A stretch of DNA of 64,000 nt from Rhizobium sp. P38BS-XIX (GCF_012641435.1 NZ_JABAIJ010000006.1:124001-188000); one strand, 5' to 3'. Shown: positions 1 to 10,420, numbered from the stretch's first letter. Made by a program: numbers and translations. Notes: generated from the letters alone by a model not told the origin.

Positions 1-123
1 AGCCTCATCGCGACCGCCGTCATCTTCACCATCGGCACGCTGAGCTATGTTCTGCTTGAACGCCCCGTCATCCGTTGGGCACGGACGCGAGAGAGCAAAA
101 ACATGCGGCCCGCCACTACGTGA
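1..123 (+). CDS. C-terminal end of an acyltransferase-3 family membrane protein (partial)
   Basis: Frame 1 is open from the window edge to a TGA at 121-123 and encodes about 40 residues. A hydrophobic segment is followed by the sequence YVLLERPVIRW and a basic tail. A last transmembrane helix ending in a Y-x-x-x-ERP motif is typical of the C terminus of the OafA/ExoZ type acyltransferase-3 family, which O-acylates surface polysaccharides at the inner membrane. The start and catalytic part lie outside the window, so the substrate cannot be judged. It converges on the minus-strand gene that ends at 167. Confidence 0.6.
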   Translation, partial: SLIATAVIFTIGTLSYVLLERPVIRWARTRESKNMRPATT

Positions 124-166
124 CGGGCCGAAAAAGCAGCAGGAGCAAGCCCCGCCGACAGCGCCT

Positions 167-1288
167 TTAGATACGGGTCGCCTTCAAGCGCTCTTCATCG
201 AGAACGATACCGAGCCCCGGCGCGGTGCCGAGATCGAGCCAGCCGGCCTCGTGCTTGAGCGGCGACGCCATCGGATAGTCGCGGCGGGCTTCGCTCCATT
301 CCGGATTGTCGTAGGGATATTCGAGCCAGGCTGCGTCGGCAACGCCGGCGGTCAGATGCGCATTGGCAAGCACGCCGATGCCGTTCGTCCAGGAATGCGG
401 CGTGAACTGCACGCCCGCCTCGCGCGCCTGATAGGCCAGCCGCCGGCAACCCGTAATGCCACCGACGAGAGCGACATCCGGCTGGATGACGTCGAAAGCC
501 CGCTCCTCGATGATGTCGCGGAACTCGTAGAGTTCACGCGTCATCTCGCCGCCGACGATTCTGATCGACGTTGCCTGCTTCAATTCCTTCATGCCCTTGC
601 GATCCGAGCGATAAAGCGGCTCCTCCATCCAGTAGACGCCGAGCCGCTCCAGTTCCTTGGCGACGGTCAGCGCATCCTTGAAGGTCCAGGGGAGCGTCGT
701 GTCCCAGGGCATGCGCCAACCCTGATTGCAGTCGACCATCAGCTCCAGACGGTCGCCGACGCGGGCGCGGATCGCTTCCAGCGCCTTCACGTCCTCACGC
801 CAGCCGCCACGCCCGCCCGAAGACGAGGAAAAGCGCACCTTCATGGCCGGGAAGCCCTCATCAAGATAACGCTCGGCCTGATCAGCCATCGCGGACGGCT
901 CGCGCAGCACGCCGGAGGAAGCATAGAGCCGCACGCGGCTGGCGCGGCCGCCGAGCATCCGCCAGACCGGCTCGCCCGTGATCTTGCCGGAAAGGTCCCA
1001 CAGCGCAAGGTCCATCGGCCAGCAGCGGCCATAATGGAAATTGATATGCGAAAGGACTTCATAGTGACGTTCGAGGTGTCGCGGGTCCTGCCCGATGAAC
1101 AGATCCTCGTGGCCTTCGAAACCCTTCATCAGGTCGCCGGAGCCGATGCCTTCGCGGCCCTCATCATCCCTGACGCGCACGATGGTCGCATCGAAATGCT
1201 TGCGTGGGCGACCATCCCAACTCGCCTTGAACGCCGGATCGAGCGGCAGGCGATGATGGGTGATTTCGATGGAAACGATCTTGCTCAT
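167..1288 (-). CDS. Mandelate racemase/muconate lactonizing enzyme family protein
   Basis: This 373-residue protein belongs to the enolase superfamily, whose members abstract a proton alpha to a carboxylate, often as sugar-acid dehydratases. The N-terminal capping domain (about 1-120) is followed by the barrel. Visible active-site positions are the K-x-R motif in AMKVRF (K150, R152), metal ligands in LMVDCNQG (D186), WMEEPL (E222/E223) and IVGGEM (E248), and a possible Asp-His dyad at D271 and H298 (FTPHSW). The start has a good ribosome binding site (AAGGGGAG). It lies downstream of an aldehyde dehydrogenase and an iron-type alcohol dehydrogenase on the same strand, suggesting a sugar-acid or aromatic-acid catabolic operon. 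The substrate cannot be assigned from sequence alone. Confidence 0.85.
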   Translation of the reverse strand: MSKIVSIEITHHRLPLDPAFKASWDGRPRKHFDATIVRVRDDEGREGIGSGDLMKGFEGHEDLFIGQDPRHLERHYEVLSHINFHYGRCWPMDLALWDLSGKITGEPVWRMLGGRASRVRLYASSGVLREPSAMADQAERYLDEGFPAMKVRFSSSSGGRGGWREDVKALEAIRARVGDRLELMVDCNQGWRMPWDTTLPWTFKDALTVAKELERLGVYWMEEPLYRSDRKGMKELKQATSIRIVGGEMTRELYEFRDIIEERAFDVIQPDVALVGGITGCRRLAYQAREAGVQFTPHSWTNGIGVLANAHLTAGVADAAWLEYPYDNPEWSEARRDYPMASPLKHEAGWLDLGTAPGLGIVLDEERLKATRI

Positions 1289-1312
1289 TATGGCTCCCCT
1301 TTATCCTCCGAT

Positions 1313-1351
1313 CATGATCCCGCAAGCGTCGCCGCTTTGTGCGGGATCATG
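1313..1351. repeat. 12-bp perfect inverted repeat between two catabolic genes
   Basis: The arms CATGATCCCGCA (1313-1324) and TGCGGGATCATG (1340-1351) are perfectly complementary around a 15-base loop. The repeat fills most of the 76-base gap between the aldehyde dehydrogenase stop and the enolase-family start. No T-run follows on the minus strand, so it is not a standard terminator. The CATGATCCCG core recurs in the sdhC-sdhD gap near 43810 and resembles short palindromic intergenic elements of rhizobia. It may shape mRNA processing within the operon. Confidence 0.6.
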
Positions 1352-1364
1352 CAATTCCAATGTC

Positions 1365-2864
1365 TCAGGCGAACTGCTGCCAGATGGTCTTGTAGTCGCA
1401 ATATTTGTCGATCGCATGCACCGAGCGGTCACGCCCGAAACCGGACTGCTTGAAACCGCCGAACGGCGTTGCGAAATTCGACATATCATAGGTGTTGATC
1501 CACACCGTACCCGCATGGATCTCCTCGGAAAAGCGGTGAGCGCGATCCATATCCTTGGTGAAGACCGCTCCGGCCAACCCGTAGATCGTATCGTTGGCGA
1601 TCTTCAGCGCCTCTTCCTCGGTATCGAAGGGAATGGCTGCCAGCACCGGACCGAAGATTTCCTGACGCGCCAGGCTCATGTCGTTGGTCATGTCGACGAA
1701 GACGCCCGGCGAGACGTAGTAGCCGCCGGTCTCGCTCAAGACACGCTCGGCCCCGAAGGCACGGCGCGCGCCTTCCTTCTCGCCAGCTGCGATCATCGCC
1801 AGCACCTTGTTCATATGTTCTTCCTCGATCAGGGCGCCAATCTGGGCTGCCGGATCGAGCGGATGCTTGAGCGCAATATCGGAGTTGGTGACTGCCTGGA
1901 TCTTTGCAATCAGCTGGTCCTGCACAGACCGCTGCACGATGAGGCGCGTCGAGGCATGGCAGGTTTCGCCGGAATTGTAGAAGCAACCCCAGGCAGCCGC
2001 GACAGCTGCGGCATCCAGATCGGCGTCTTCGAACACGACGAGCGGCGACTTGCCGCCAAGTTCCAACGCCACGCGCTTGACGTTCGATTGCGCCGCATAA
2101 CCCATGATCAGCTTGCCGACTTCGGTCGAGCCCGTGAAGGCGATCATGTCCACGTCCATGTGCAGCGCCAGCGGCTTGCCGGTTTCTTCGCCGTAACCAG
2201 TCACCACATTGAAGACGCCAGCCGGCAGACCAGCTTCAATCGCAAGTTCGGCAAGGCGGATCGCCGAAAGCGACGACTGTTCGGCCGGCTTCAGCACCAC
2301 GGAATTGCCAGCCGCAATCGCCGGCCCGAGCTTCCAGGCATCGATGATCATCGGATAGTTCCAGGGCGTGATCGCCCCGATGACCCCGAGCGGCACCTTA
2401 CGCACGAGTGCCCGCGCATTCGGCCCGGTCGGCGCGATCTCGTCATACATCTTGTCGATCATTTCGCCGTAGAACTGGATGCCTTCGGCGCAGAGGCGCA
2501 CATCGACACCGAGCGACGCCATGACCGGCTTGCCGACATCAATCGTCTCCAGCATGGCCAGCTCGTCGCCATGGGCGCGAATGAGATCGGCCCATTTCAG
2601 CATGATCTTTTTCTTTTCCAGCGGCTCCTTCTTGCGCCAGACGCCACTTTCGAAGGCGGCGCGGGCTGAGGCGACCGCAGCATCGACATCAGCGGCATTG
2701 CCGCGCGCAAGCTGAGCGCCGGGCTTGCCGTCCATCGGCCGGATGCGGGTGAACGTCTCGCCCGAGGAGGCGGCGCGATGGGTGCCGTTTATGAAATGAC
2801 GCCCTTCCGGCTTGATGTCGGAAAGAACGCTTTCCCAATAGTCGCGCGTATAGTTCTTGGTCAT
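1365..2864 (-). CDS. NAD(P)-dependent aldehyde dehydrogenase
   Basis: This 499-residue protein has the full length of the aldehyde dehydrogenase superfamily. It shows the signature PWNYPMIIDAWKLGPAIAAG, the coenzyme-site FTGSTEVGK, the general-base glutamate in LELGGKSP and the catalytic cysteine in NSGETCHAS. The sequence style is nearest to PuuC/betaine-aldehyde dehydrogenase-like enzymes. The ATG at 2862-2864 is chosen because AAGGAA lies just upstream and it follows the previous stop by one base. An upstream in-frame ATG at 2921 would overlap the preceding gene heavily. It probably oxidises an aldehyde made by the neighbouring alcohol dehydrogenase or a linked pathway; the substrate is unknown. 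Confidence 0.88.
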   Translation of the reverse strand: MTKNYTRDYWESVLSDIKPEGRHFINGTHRAASSGETFTRIRPMDGKPGAQLARGNAADVDAAVASARAAFESGVWRKKEPLEKKKIMLKWADLIRAHGDELAMLETIDVGKPVMASLGVDVRLCAEGIQFYGEMIDKMYDEIAPTGPNARALVRKVPLGVIGAITPWNYPMIIDAWKLGPAIAAGNSVVLKPAEQSSLSAIRLAELAIEAGLPAGVFNVVTGYGEETGKPLALHMDVDMIAFTGSTEVGKLIMGYAAQSNVKRVALELGGKSPLVVFEDADLDAAAVAAAWGCFYNSGETCHASTRLIVQRSVQDQLIAKIQAVTNSDIALKHPLDPAAQIGALIEEEHMNKVLAMIAAGEKEGARRAFGAERVLSETGGYYVSPGVFVDMTNDMSLARQEIFGPVLAAIPFDTEEEALKIANDTIYGLAGAVFTKDMDRAHRFSEEIHAGTVWINTYDMSNFATPFGGFKQSGFGRDRSVHAIDKYCDYKTIWQQFA

Positions 2865-2865
2865 C

Positions 2866-4011
2866 TCAAATTCCTTTCGGCAGCGCCATGACGGCGGCTG
2901 CAAAGCGGTCGATATCGGCATCCGTCACGTCGCGGATCGTCGAGCGCCGCATGGGCTGGTTTTCGGTGGCGCGCATTTCGCGGGCGAGATCGGCTTCGTC
3001 GAACGGCTTGAACGCCGCCGGCAGTGACCGCACGATGCCGCAGCGATCCATCCAGTCCGACACGAATGCCGGCAGTTCAGCGGCGCTATCGAGACCGCAG
3101 GCCTTGGCTGCAGCATCGAGATCTGCCGTATTCGCTTCGACCAGCCAGGGAAGCGTCGCTTCAAAGCCGAGCGCCGTTGCAAGCCCATGGTGGACCGGCG
3201 CGAGACCAGCCATCGCATGGCTGACATTATGCGCGATCGCCGTGCCGCAATTGTCGATGGCGATGCCGCCGAAGCAGGAGCCGAGCAGCACATCGCCGCG
3301 GGCCACCATATCGTCGGGATGCTTGACGGCCGTTTCCAGCGCACCTGTCAGAAGCCGCAGCGCCTGATGCGCGTAGAACTGCGCACCGCGATGCGCATTG
3401 CGGTTCGTCGCCGCTTCAAAGGCGTGGATGAAGGCATCGAAGCCGCACCACGCCGTTAGGCTGGCGGGCAAGGTCCTCGTCAGCGCCGGATCGAGAATGA
3501 CGAGATCCGCCTTCGTCTCCGGGCCCCAGATCCAGAGCTTCTTGCCCTCTGGGCCGGCAAAGATATTCGTGGCAGATGTCTCCGAACCCGTACCGGCCGT
3601 GGTCGGGATCATGATCTTCTTCAGCGCATTCTTCGGCAGCGGGTTGGCCGCCAGCGCGTAATGCATCGGGTCCTCGCCGGAGGCGATGCAGCAGGCGACG
3701 ATCTTGCCGATATCGAGCGCGGAGCCACCACCGATGCCGATCACCATGTTCGCGCCCCGCCCTGCCTCGATGGCGGCATGAACATGTGCAAGCTTCGGTT
3801 CACCGGCAAAGTCCGAGAAAACCAGCGCCCTCACGCCCACCTCGGCAAGATCGGCGCTGACCTTGGCGGCCAGGCCAGACTGCGCCAGGAAGGCATCGAT
3901 CACGAGCAGAACGGTGCCGACGCCATCGAAAGATTGAACCGCAGCGGGAAGGCCGGAGAGCGCACCCTCGCCGAAACGAATGTCAGGAATGGCGGAAATC
4001 GAAAAGGACAC
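2866..4011 (-). CDS. Iron-containing (type III) alcohol dehydrogenase
   Basis: This 381-residue protein belongs to the metal-dependent alcohol dehydrogenase family that also holds maleylacetate reductases. The NAD-binding motif IGGGSALDIGK lies near residue 95. PTTAGTGSE follows, and later come candidate metal ligands in CGFDAFIHAFEA, HNVSHAMAG and PVHHGLATA. The start is a GTG preceded by AGGGG. It is the first gene of a three-gene unit, one base from the aldehyde dehydrogenase, and is divergent from a LysR regulator 117 bases away, which probably controls it. Its substrate is not evident; maleylacetate reductase is one alternative. Confidence 0.85.
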   Translation of the reverse strand: MSFSISAIPDIRFGEGALSGLPAAVQSFDGVGTVLLVIDAFLAQSGLAAKVSADLAEVGVRALVFSDFAGEPKLAHVHAAIEAGRGANMVIGIGGGSALDIGKIVACCIASGEDPMHYALAANPLPKNALKKIMIPTTAGTGSETSATNIFAGPEGKKLWIWGPETKADLVILDPALTRTLPASLTAWCGFDAFIHAFEAATNRNAHRGAQFYAHQALRLLTGALETAVKHPDDMVARGDVLLGSCFGGIAIDNCGTAIAHNVSHAMAGLAPVHHGLATALGFEATLPWLVEANTADLDAAAKACGLDSAAELPAFVSDWMDRCGIVRSLPAAFKPFDEADLAREMRATENQPMRRSTIRDVTDADIDRFAAAVMALPKGI

Positions 4012-4128
4012 GAGGGATACCCCTGGAAAAACGACTGATATGATGCCGACGATCCTGCATCACAATTTCAGATCTTCAAATCCGGGCAATTATCGGGAAT
4101 ATTGATGATCTGACGTTATGGAGAGCCA
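4012..4128. promoter_or_regulatory. Divergent promoter region between the catabolic operon and its LysR gene
   Basis: The 117 bases separate the start of the alcohol dehydrogenase operon (minus) from the lysR-type gene (plus). The stretch is A/T-rich compared with its flanks and contains short dyads around AATATT and GATC. LysR proteins usually bind T-N11-A sites in such divergent gaps and autoregulate. Several T-N11-A matches occur here, so no single operator can be chosen. Confidence 0.45.
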
Positions 4129-5034
4129 ATGCTAGAGAAAATACCGCTGGAGGCCTTCCGCGTATTCGATGCCGCCGCGCGCGCCATGAATTTTTCCCGC
4201 GCTGGCCGCGAGCTGAACATCACCCAGGCGGCCGTCAGTCGCCGTATAAAGGGGCTGGAAGATCACCTCGGCGCGACGCTCTTTACCCGACGCGGCCGCA
4301 ACCTTGCACTGACGCCGGATGGCGAGCGGCTGTTTCAACGCGTGCGCGCGACGCTGGAATATCTGGAGGAAAGCCTGGAGCCCTTCCGCGCCGGGACGGG
4401 CGAAATCATCTCGATTGCCGCGAGCGGCTCGATCTCGCATCTCTGGCTCGGGCAGCGGCTGAGAGACTTCGGCAAGGAGAGCCCGGGCATCTCCGTGCGC
4501 CTGCTGACGACGGACGTCCATTCCGAACTCGCCTCGGAAAACAACGATCTCATCATCATCTATTCCACCGGCGAACATCCCCGCTGGAGCCTCACACCGC
4601 TTTTGAAGGAAGTCTTGGTGCCGATCGCTTCACCGGAATACCTGGCGACGCGTGGCCTCGACCCGCAAACGCTGACATCAGTAGACATCGCCGCGCTCAA
4701 TCTCATCGATTACGAACGCGCCAATGCCCACTGGATCAGCTTCCGCCAGTGGTTCGGCCGCATCGGGGACCCCTTGAAGGGCAAGCTGCCGCGACCGCGG
4801 CTATCGTTCTCGACCTATATCATGGCTGTGGAAGCAGCACTCCGGGGTGAAGGCATAGCGCTCGGCAGCCTCGGCCTCATCGAAGAGTACCTGCAAGCAG
4901 GCACCCTCGTCACAATCGGCAACGACCGCGTCGAGAGCGGTTTCGGATATTATCTTGGCGCGCCACGCTTCCGATCTCTTTCGCCTGAAGCCGCGCAGCT
5001 GCACAGGTTTCTGCTGGACGGCCAGCAGGTCTAA
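4129..5034 (+). CDS. LysR-family transcriptional regulator (GcvA-like)
   Basis: This 301-residue protein has the standard LysR length. The N-terminal winged helix-turn-helix is clear at residues 5-65 (FSRAGRELNITQAAVSRRI, then LFTRRGR and LTPDGE). The rest is the periplasmic-binding-protein-like effector domain. The N-terminal wording resembles the GcvA/AmpR subgroup. It stands alone on the plus strand, divergent from the alcohol dehydrogenase, aldehyde dehydrogenase and enolase-family genes, the usual placing for a local regulator. GGAGAG lies before the ATG. The inducer is unknown. Confidence 0.88.
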   Translation: MLEKIPLEAFRVFDAAARAMNFSRAGRELNITQAAVSRRIKGLEDHLGATLFTRRGRNLALTPDGERLFQRVRATLEYLEESLEPFRAGTGEIISIAASGSISHLWLGQRLRDFGKESPGISVRLLTTDVHSELASENNDLIIIYSTGEHPRWSLTPLLKEVLVPIASPEYLATRGLDPQTLTSVDIAALNLIDYERANAHWISFRQWFGRIGDPLKGKLPRPRLSFSTYIMAVEAALRGEGIALGSLGLIEEYLQAGTLVTIGNDRVESGFGYYLGAPRFRSLSPEAAQLHRFLLDGQQV

Positions 5035-5258
5035 TACGATTTCGGCAGCAATCGCCTTACCGGCTTCTACCTTGCGAGGGAGTCTTGCAGATGTTGCTCA
5101 CGGCGCTACTACCCTAAGCAAGGTGCAGCACGGCTAGGCGACGAACCACGAGATGATCCGAGTTCGCGCCGGATGCTACTCAATCGCGTGGTTTGCCGTG
5201 CCCTCCTCTGAAACAAGCGGCCAACGCCTAGGACGAGGATGGTCGCAGACGATTAAAC

Positions 5259-5285
5259 AAAAAAAGCGGCCCGAAGGACCGCTTT
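5259..5285 (-). terminator. Rho-independent terminator of the atp operon
   Basis: On the minus strand a 10-bp stem (AAAGCGGTCC with GGGCCGCTTT, one G-U pair) closes a 3-base loop at 5263-5285 and runs into seven Ts (5259-5265 read in reverse). It sits about 28 bases after the atpC stop, as expected for the end of the operon. Confidence 0.9.
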
Positions 5286-5312
5286 AATCTCATTCACTAA
5301 TCTTGGATCCTA

Positions 5313-5720
5313 TCAATCCTGCGGGATCGAGCCTCGCAGATGCGACAGTTCCATGATGAAATGCTCAAGACGCGACTTGTGCTCGTGATGCTCGGCATCC
5401 TCAAGCTCGGTCTTGGCGGCATTGATGCGGCGATCCAGTTCGTCGCGGCTCATGTCCTCGACCGGAACGGCCGATTCTGCGAGCAGCGTGCAGCCGGTCG
5501 GCAGGATGTCGGCGAAACCGCCGAAAACAACGTAATCCTGCTTCTTGCCCGAAGCCGAATGCACCTTGACGACGCCCGGCTTGATGGTGGTCATGGTCGG
5601 CGCATGATGCGCCATGACGGTCATCTCGCCTTCGGTCGCGGGGATGACGACATCGATGACCTGCTCCGACAGCAGCAGACGCTCCGGAGAAACCAGTTCG
5701 AAATTGAAATTGTCAGCCAT
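5313..5720 (-). CDS. atpC: F1 ATP synthase epsilon subunit
   Basis: This 135-residue protein starts with FNFELVSPERLLLSEQ and carries VIPATEGEMTVMAHHAP, the beta-sandwich signature of the epsilon subunit. The C-terminal helical hairpin is present but short. It forms part of the central stalk of F1 at the cytoplasmic face of the inner membrane and can inhibit ATP hydrolysis. It is the last gene of atpHAGDC, 77 bases after atpD, with a strong terminator behind it. Confidence 0.95.
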   Translation of the reverse strand: MADNFNFELVSPERLLLSEQVIDVVIPATEGEMTVMAHHAPTMTTIKPGVVKVHSASGKKQDYVVFGGFADILPTGCTLLAESAVPVEDMSRDELDRRINAAKTELEDAEHHEHKSRLEHFIMELSHLRGSIPQD

Positions 5721-5797
5721 GGCCCGTCACTTCTCGATTGTCTTATTCGCAAGGCAAGGGCGCGCGGGCAACGCCGCGCGCCGATGGATTGGCCTGA

Positions 5798-7228
<1,431 letters not shown>

Positions 7229-7251
7229 TTTCTTACCCTCTTTCCCTAACC

Positions 7252-8136
7252 TCAGAGCGCTTCCGCGCCCGAAATGATTTCAATCAATTCCTTGGTGATC
7301 TGTGCCTGGCGCTGACGGTTGTAGTTCAGCGTCAGCTTGTTGATCATCTCACCAGCGTTGCGCGTCGCATTGTCCATCGCGCTCATCTTGGCACCCATCT
7401 CGCCGGCGACGTTTTCAAGCAACGCGCGGAAGATCTGGACAGAGATGTTGCGCGGGATCAGGTCCGCGAGGATCGAAGCCGCATCCGGCTCGTATTCGTA
7501 GACGGCGCCCTTGTGGGCCGCATCTTCTTCGACGACGGCGGGAGCCGAAGCCGGAATGAGCTGCTGTGCCGTCGGCACCTGGCTGATCACCGACTTGAAT
7601 TCGGAGTAGAACAGCGTGCAAACGTCGAATTCGCCTGCTTCGAACATTTCGATGATGCGCTTGCCGATGGCATCCGCATTGTCGAAGCCGATACGCTTGA
7701 CGTCGCGCAGTTCCTTGCGCTCGACGATCAGCGATGCATATTCGCGGCGAAGTACGTCATAACCCTTCTTGCCGACGGTGAAGATCTTCACCGTCTTGCC
7801 TTCGGCCAGAAGCTTGCGGGCATGATCACGGGCGAAACGCGAGATCTGCGAATTGAAGCCGCCGCAAAGGCCGCGTTCGGCCGTGCAGACGACGAGCAGA
7901 TGCACATCGCTCTTGCCGGTTCCGGTCATCAGAAGCGGCGCACCGTCAGCATCGCTGACGGCAGCCGAGATGTTGGCCAGAACAGCGGCCATGCGCTGCG
8001 AGTAAGGCCGGGCGGCCTCGGCCGCCTCCTGCGCACGCCGAAGCTTCGCCGCGGCGACCATTTTCATCGCCTTGGTGATCTTCTGCGTCGCCTTGACGGA
8101 GGCGATCCGGTTTTTCAGATCCTTTAGTGAAGGCAT
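7252..8136 (-). CDS. atpG: F1 ATP synthase gamma subunit
   Basis: This 294-residue protein has the long N-terminal coiled helix (MPSLKDLKNRIASVKATQKI) and the C-terminal helix ending with NRQRQAQITKELIEI, which together form the rotating shaft of F1. The central part includes ERGLCGGFN. It lies between atpA and atpD in the usual order. Confidence 0.97.
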   Translation of the reverse strand: MPSLKDLKNRIASVKATQKITKAMKMVAAAKLRRAQEAAEAARPYSQRMAAVLANISAAVSDADGAPLLMTGTGKSDVHLLVVCTAERGLCGGFNSQISRFARDHARKLLAEGKTVKIFTVGKKGYDVLRREYASLIVERKELRDVKRIGFDNADAIGKRIIEMFEAGEFDVCTLFYSEFKSVISQVPTAQQLIPASAPAVVEEDAAHKGAVYEYEPDAASILADLIPRNISVQIFRALLENVAGEMGAKMSAMDNATRNAGEMINKLTLNYNRQRQAQITKELIEIISGAEAL

Positions 8137-8165
8137 CCTTGGTCCGTCCTAGAGCTTGGGCCCGA

Positions 8166-9695
8166 TTACGTGAAAGACTTGACGAAGCTGTCGAGAGCAG
8201 CGGTAAGCTTGCCCTTCGTCGCGTCGCTGACGGCCTTCTCGGTGCGGATGGTGTCGAGGATTTCCTTGCCTTCCGAGCGGAGGTAGGAGAGCAGACCCTG
8301 CTCGAACTTGCCGACCTGGTTGACAGGCAGCTTGTCGAGGTAACCGTTGACGCCAGCGAAGATCACAGCAACCTGCTCTTCGGTCTTCAGCGGCGAGAAC
8401 TGCGGCTGCTTCAGGAGTTCCGTCAGACGCGAACCACGATTCAGCAGGCGCTGCGTGGCGGCATCAAGGTCGGAACCGAACTGAGCGAAGGCGGCCATTT
8501 CACGATACTGGGCGAGTTCGCCCTTGATCGAGCCTGCAACCTGTTTCATCGCCTTGATCTGAGCGGACGAACCGACGCGCGAAACCGACAGACCGACGTT
8601 AACGGCCGGACGGATGCCCTGATAGAACAGGTCGGTTTCGAGGAAGATCTGGCCGTCGGTGATCGAGATCACGTTGGTCGGAATGAAGGCCGAAACGTCG
8701 TTACCCTGCGTTTCGATGACCGGGAGAGCGGTGAGCGAACCCGCGCCCTTCTCGTCGTTCATCTTTGCAGCGCGCTCGAGGAGACGCGAGTGGAGGTAGA
8801 AAACGTCGCCCGGATAAGCTTCACGGCCCGGCGGGCGGCGCAGCAGCAGCGACATCTGACGATAGGCAACAGCCTGCTTGGAAAGATCGTCGTAACCGAT
8901 CAGGGCGTGCTGGGCGTTGTCACGGAAGTATTCGCCCATCGCGCAACCGGCAAACGGTGCCAGGAACTGCATCGGAGCCGGATCGGAAGCGGTCGCAGCA
9001 ACGATGATGGAGTACTTCAGTGCGCCGCGCTCTTCGAGCACCTTCACGAACTGAGCAACGGTCGAACGCTTCTGGCCGACGGCGACGTAGACGCAGTACA
9101 GCTTTTCGCTGTCCGGGCCTGCATCGTGGATGGCCTTCTGGTTCAGGATCGTGTCGAGAATGATGGCGGTCTTGCCGGTCTGGCGGTCGCCGATGACGAG
9201 CTCGCGCTGGCCGCGGCCAACCGGGATCAGAGCGTCGATAGCCTTGAGGCCGGTCGACATCGGCTCATGAACCGACTTGCGCGGGATGATGCCAGGAGCC
9301 TTGACGTCGACGCGCGAACGGCGGGTCGCATTGATCGGGCCCTTGCCGTCGATCGGGTTGCCGAGCGCGTCGACAACGCGGCCGAGGAGTTCCGGACCAA
9401 CCGGAACGTCAACGATCGCGCCGGTGCGCTTGACGGTGTCGCCTTCCTTGATGTCACGGTCGGAACCGAAAATAACCACACCGACGTTGTCGGCTTCAAG
9501 GTTCAGCGCCATGCCGCGAATGCCGCCGGGGAACTCGACCATTTCGCCGGCCTGAACGTTGTCCAGACCGTAGACGCGGGCGATACCGTCACCGACGGAG
9601 AGAACCTGGCCGACTTCGGAGACTTCAGCTTCCTTGCCGAAGTTTTTGATCTGATCTTTCAGAATTGCGGAAATTTCCGCTGCGCGGATATCCAT
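8166..9695 (-). CDS. atpA: F1 ATP synthase alpha subunit
   Basis: This 509-residue protein carries the nucleotide-binding loop VIGDRQTGKTAI and the signature around RQMSLLLRRPPGREAYPGD with the arginine finger region VGLSVSRVGSSAQ. It holds non-catalytic nucleotide sites in F1. Its ATG overlaps the atpH stop by one base (TGATG), indicating translational coupling that may help set subunit stoichiometry. Confidence 0.98.
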   Translation of the reverse strand: MDIRAAEISAILKDQIKNFGKEAEVSEVGQVLSVGDGIARVYGLDNVQAGEMVEFPGGIRGMALNLEADNVGVVIFGSDRDIKEGDTVKRTGAIVDVPVGPELLGRVVDALGNPIDGKGPINATRRSRVDVKAPGIIPRKSVHEPMSTGLKAIDALIPVGRGQRELVIGDRQTGKTAIILDTILNQKAIHDAGPDSEKLYCVYVAVGQKRSTVAQFVKVLEERGALKYSIIVAATASDPAPMQFLAPFAGCAMGEYFRDNAQHALIGYDDLSKQAVAYRQMSLLLRRPPGREAYPGDVFYLHSRLLERAAKMNDEKGAGSLTALPVIETQGNDVSAFIPTNVISITDGQIFLETDLFYQGIRPAVNVGLSVSRVGSSAQIKAMKQVAGSIKGELAQYREMAAFAQFGSDLDAATQRLLNRGSRLTELLKQPQFSPLKTEEQVAVIFAGVNGYLDKLPVNQVGKFEQGLLSYLRSEGKEILDTIRTEKAVSDATKGKLTAALDSFVKSFT

Positions 9696-10261
9696 CAGCC
9701 GACCTCTTTCAATGCAAGCTTAAGGGTGGAAAGTTTGGTGCGAAGGGACGTATCGATCTGACGCGAACCGACCTTGACGATCAGGCCGCCGAGGATCGAC
9801 GGATCGACGGTGACGGCAATCGCCACGTCCTTGCCGGTGACGCCCTTCAGCGCCGCCTTCAATTCATCTTCCTGCGCCGGGGTGAGCGCATGAGCCGAGG
9901 TTACCTCGGCGGAAATCTCGCCGCGATGCTGGGCGGCGATGATGCGAAAAGCCTTGATCATGCCCGGCAGCGCAAAAAGGCGCCGGTTGCTGGCCACGAG
10001 CTTCAGAAAATTGGTGACGAAAACGCCAAAGCCAGCCTTGTTCGCCAGCGCTTCTACAGCGCCGACCTGCTCTTCAGCCGAAAAGACCGGGCTGAGGACG
10101 AAACGCTTCAGATCATCGCTTTCGTCGAGCATGGCTTGGAACCGATCGAGATCGGCGGTCACTGCCGGCACGGCACCTTCCTCAAGGGCCAATTCGAACA
10201 GCGACGAGGCATATCGTTCTGCAACACCAGAAACATGCTGGGATGTGTCTGCCACGGGCAC
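9695..10261 (-). CDS. atpH: F1 ATP synthase delta subunit
   Basis: The 188-residue protein starts VPVADTSQHVSGVAERYASS and shows the conserved delta features (AxRYAxxLFELA near the N terminus and the C-terminal GGLIVKVGSRQIDTSLRTKL). It joins F1 to the peripheral stalk. The GTG at 10259-10261 is chosen because AGGGA lies 8 bases upstream and the N terminus then matches rhizobial relatives. A TTG at 10279 would add six residues. It is the first gene of the operon. The F0 genes are not here, as usual in alphaproteobacteria, where they form a separate operon. Confidence 0.93.
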   Translation of the reverse strand: MPVADTSQHVSGVAERYASSLFELALEEGAVPAVTADLDRFQAMLDESDDLKRFVLSPVFSAEEQVGAVEALANKAGFGVFVTNFLKLVASNRRLFALPGMIKAFRIIAAQHRGEISAEVTSAHALTPAQEDELKAALKGVTGKDVAIAVTVDPSILGGLIVKVGSRQIDTSLRTKLSTLKLALKEVG

Positions 10262-10420
10262 AAAATTCCCTGATTTCAACCCAAGAACTCGACTCCCGGA
10301 GAACGGAAGACATATGCCCTTGAATTCGTTTTGATTTCCCCCAGAAATCAGCCGGAGCGCGCTCCTGCCTCATCCGAAATTCGGGGTTCGTCTAACATAG
10401 GATATTGAGACTCGCAACAC

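Noticed and set aside
47..1453. A 468-residue plus-strand frame
   Set aside because: It mirrors the enolase-family gene, whose active-site motifs are clear, and overlaps the acyltransferase end in another frame.
5035..5258. Possible gene or tRNA between the LysR gene and the atp terminator
   Set aside because: No cloverleaf, no start with a ribosome site and no recognisable translation were found.
8127..9761. A 544-residue open frame on the plus strand
   Set aside because: It is antisense to atpA and has no domain; it is a mirror of a strongly conserved gene.
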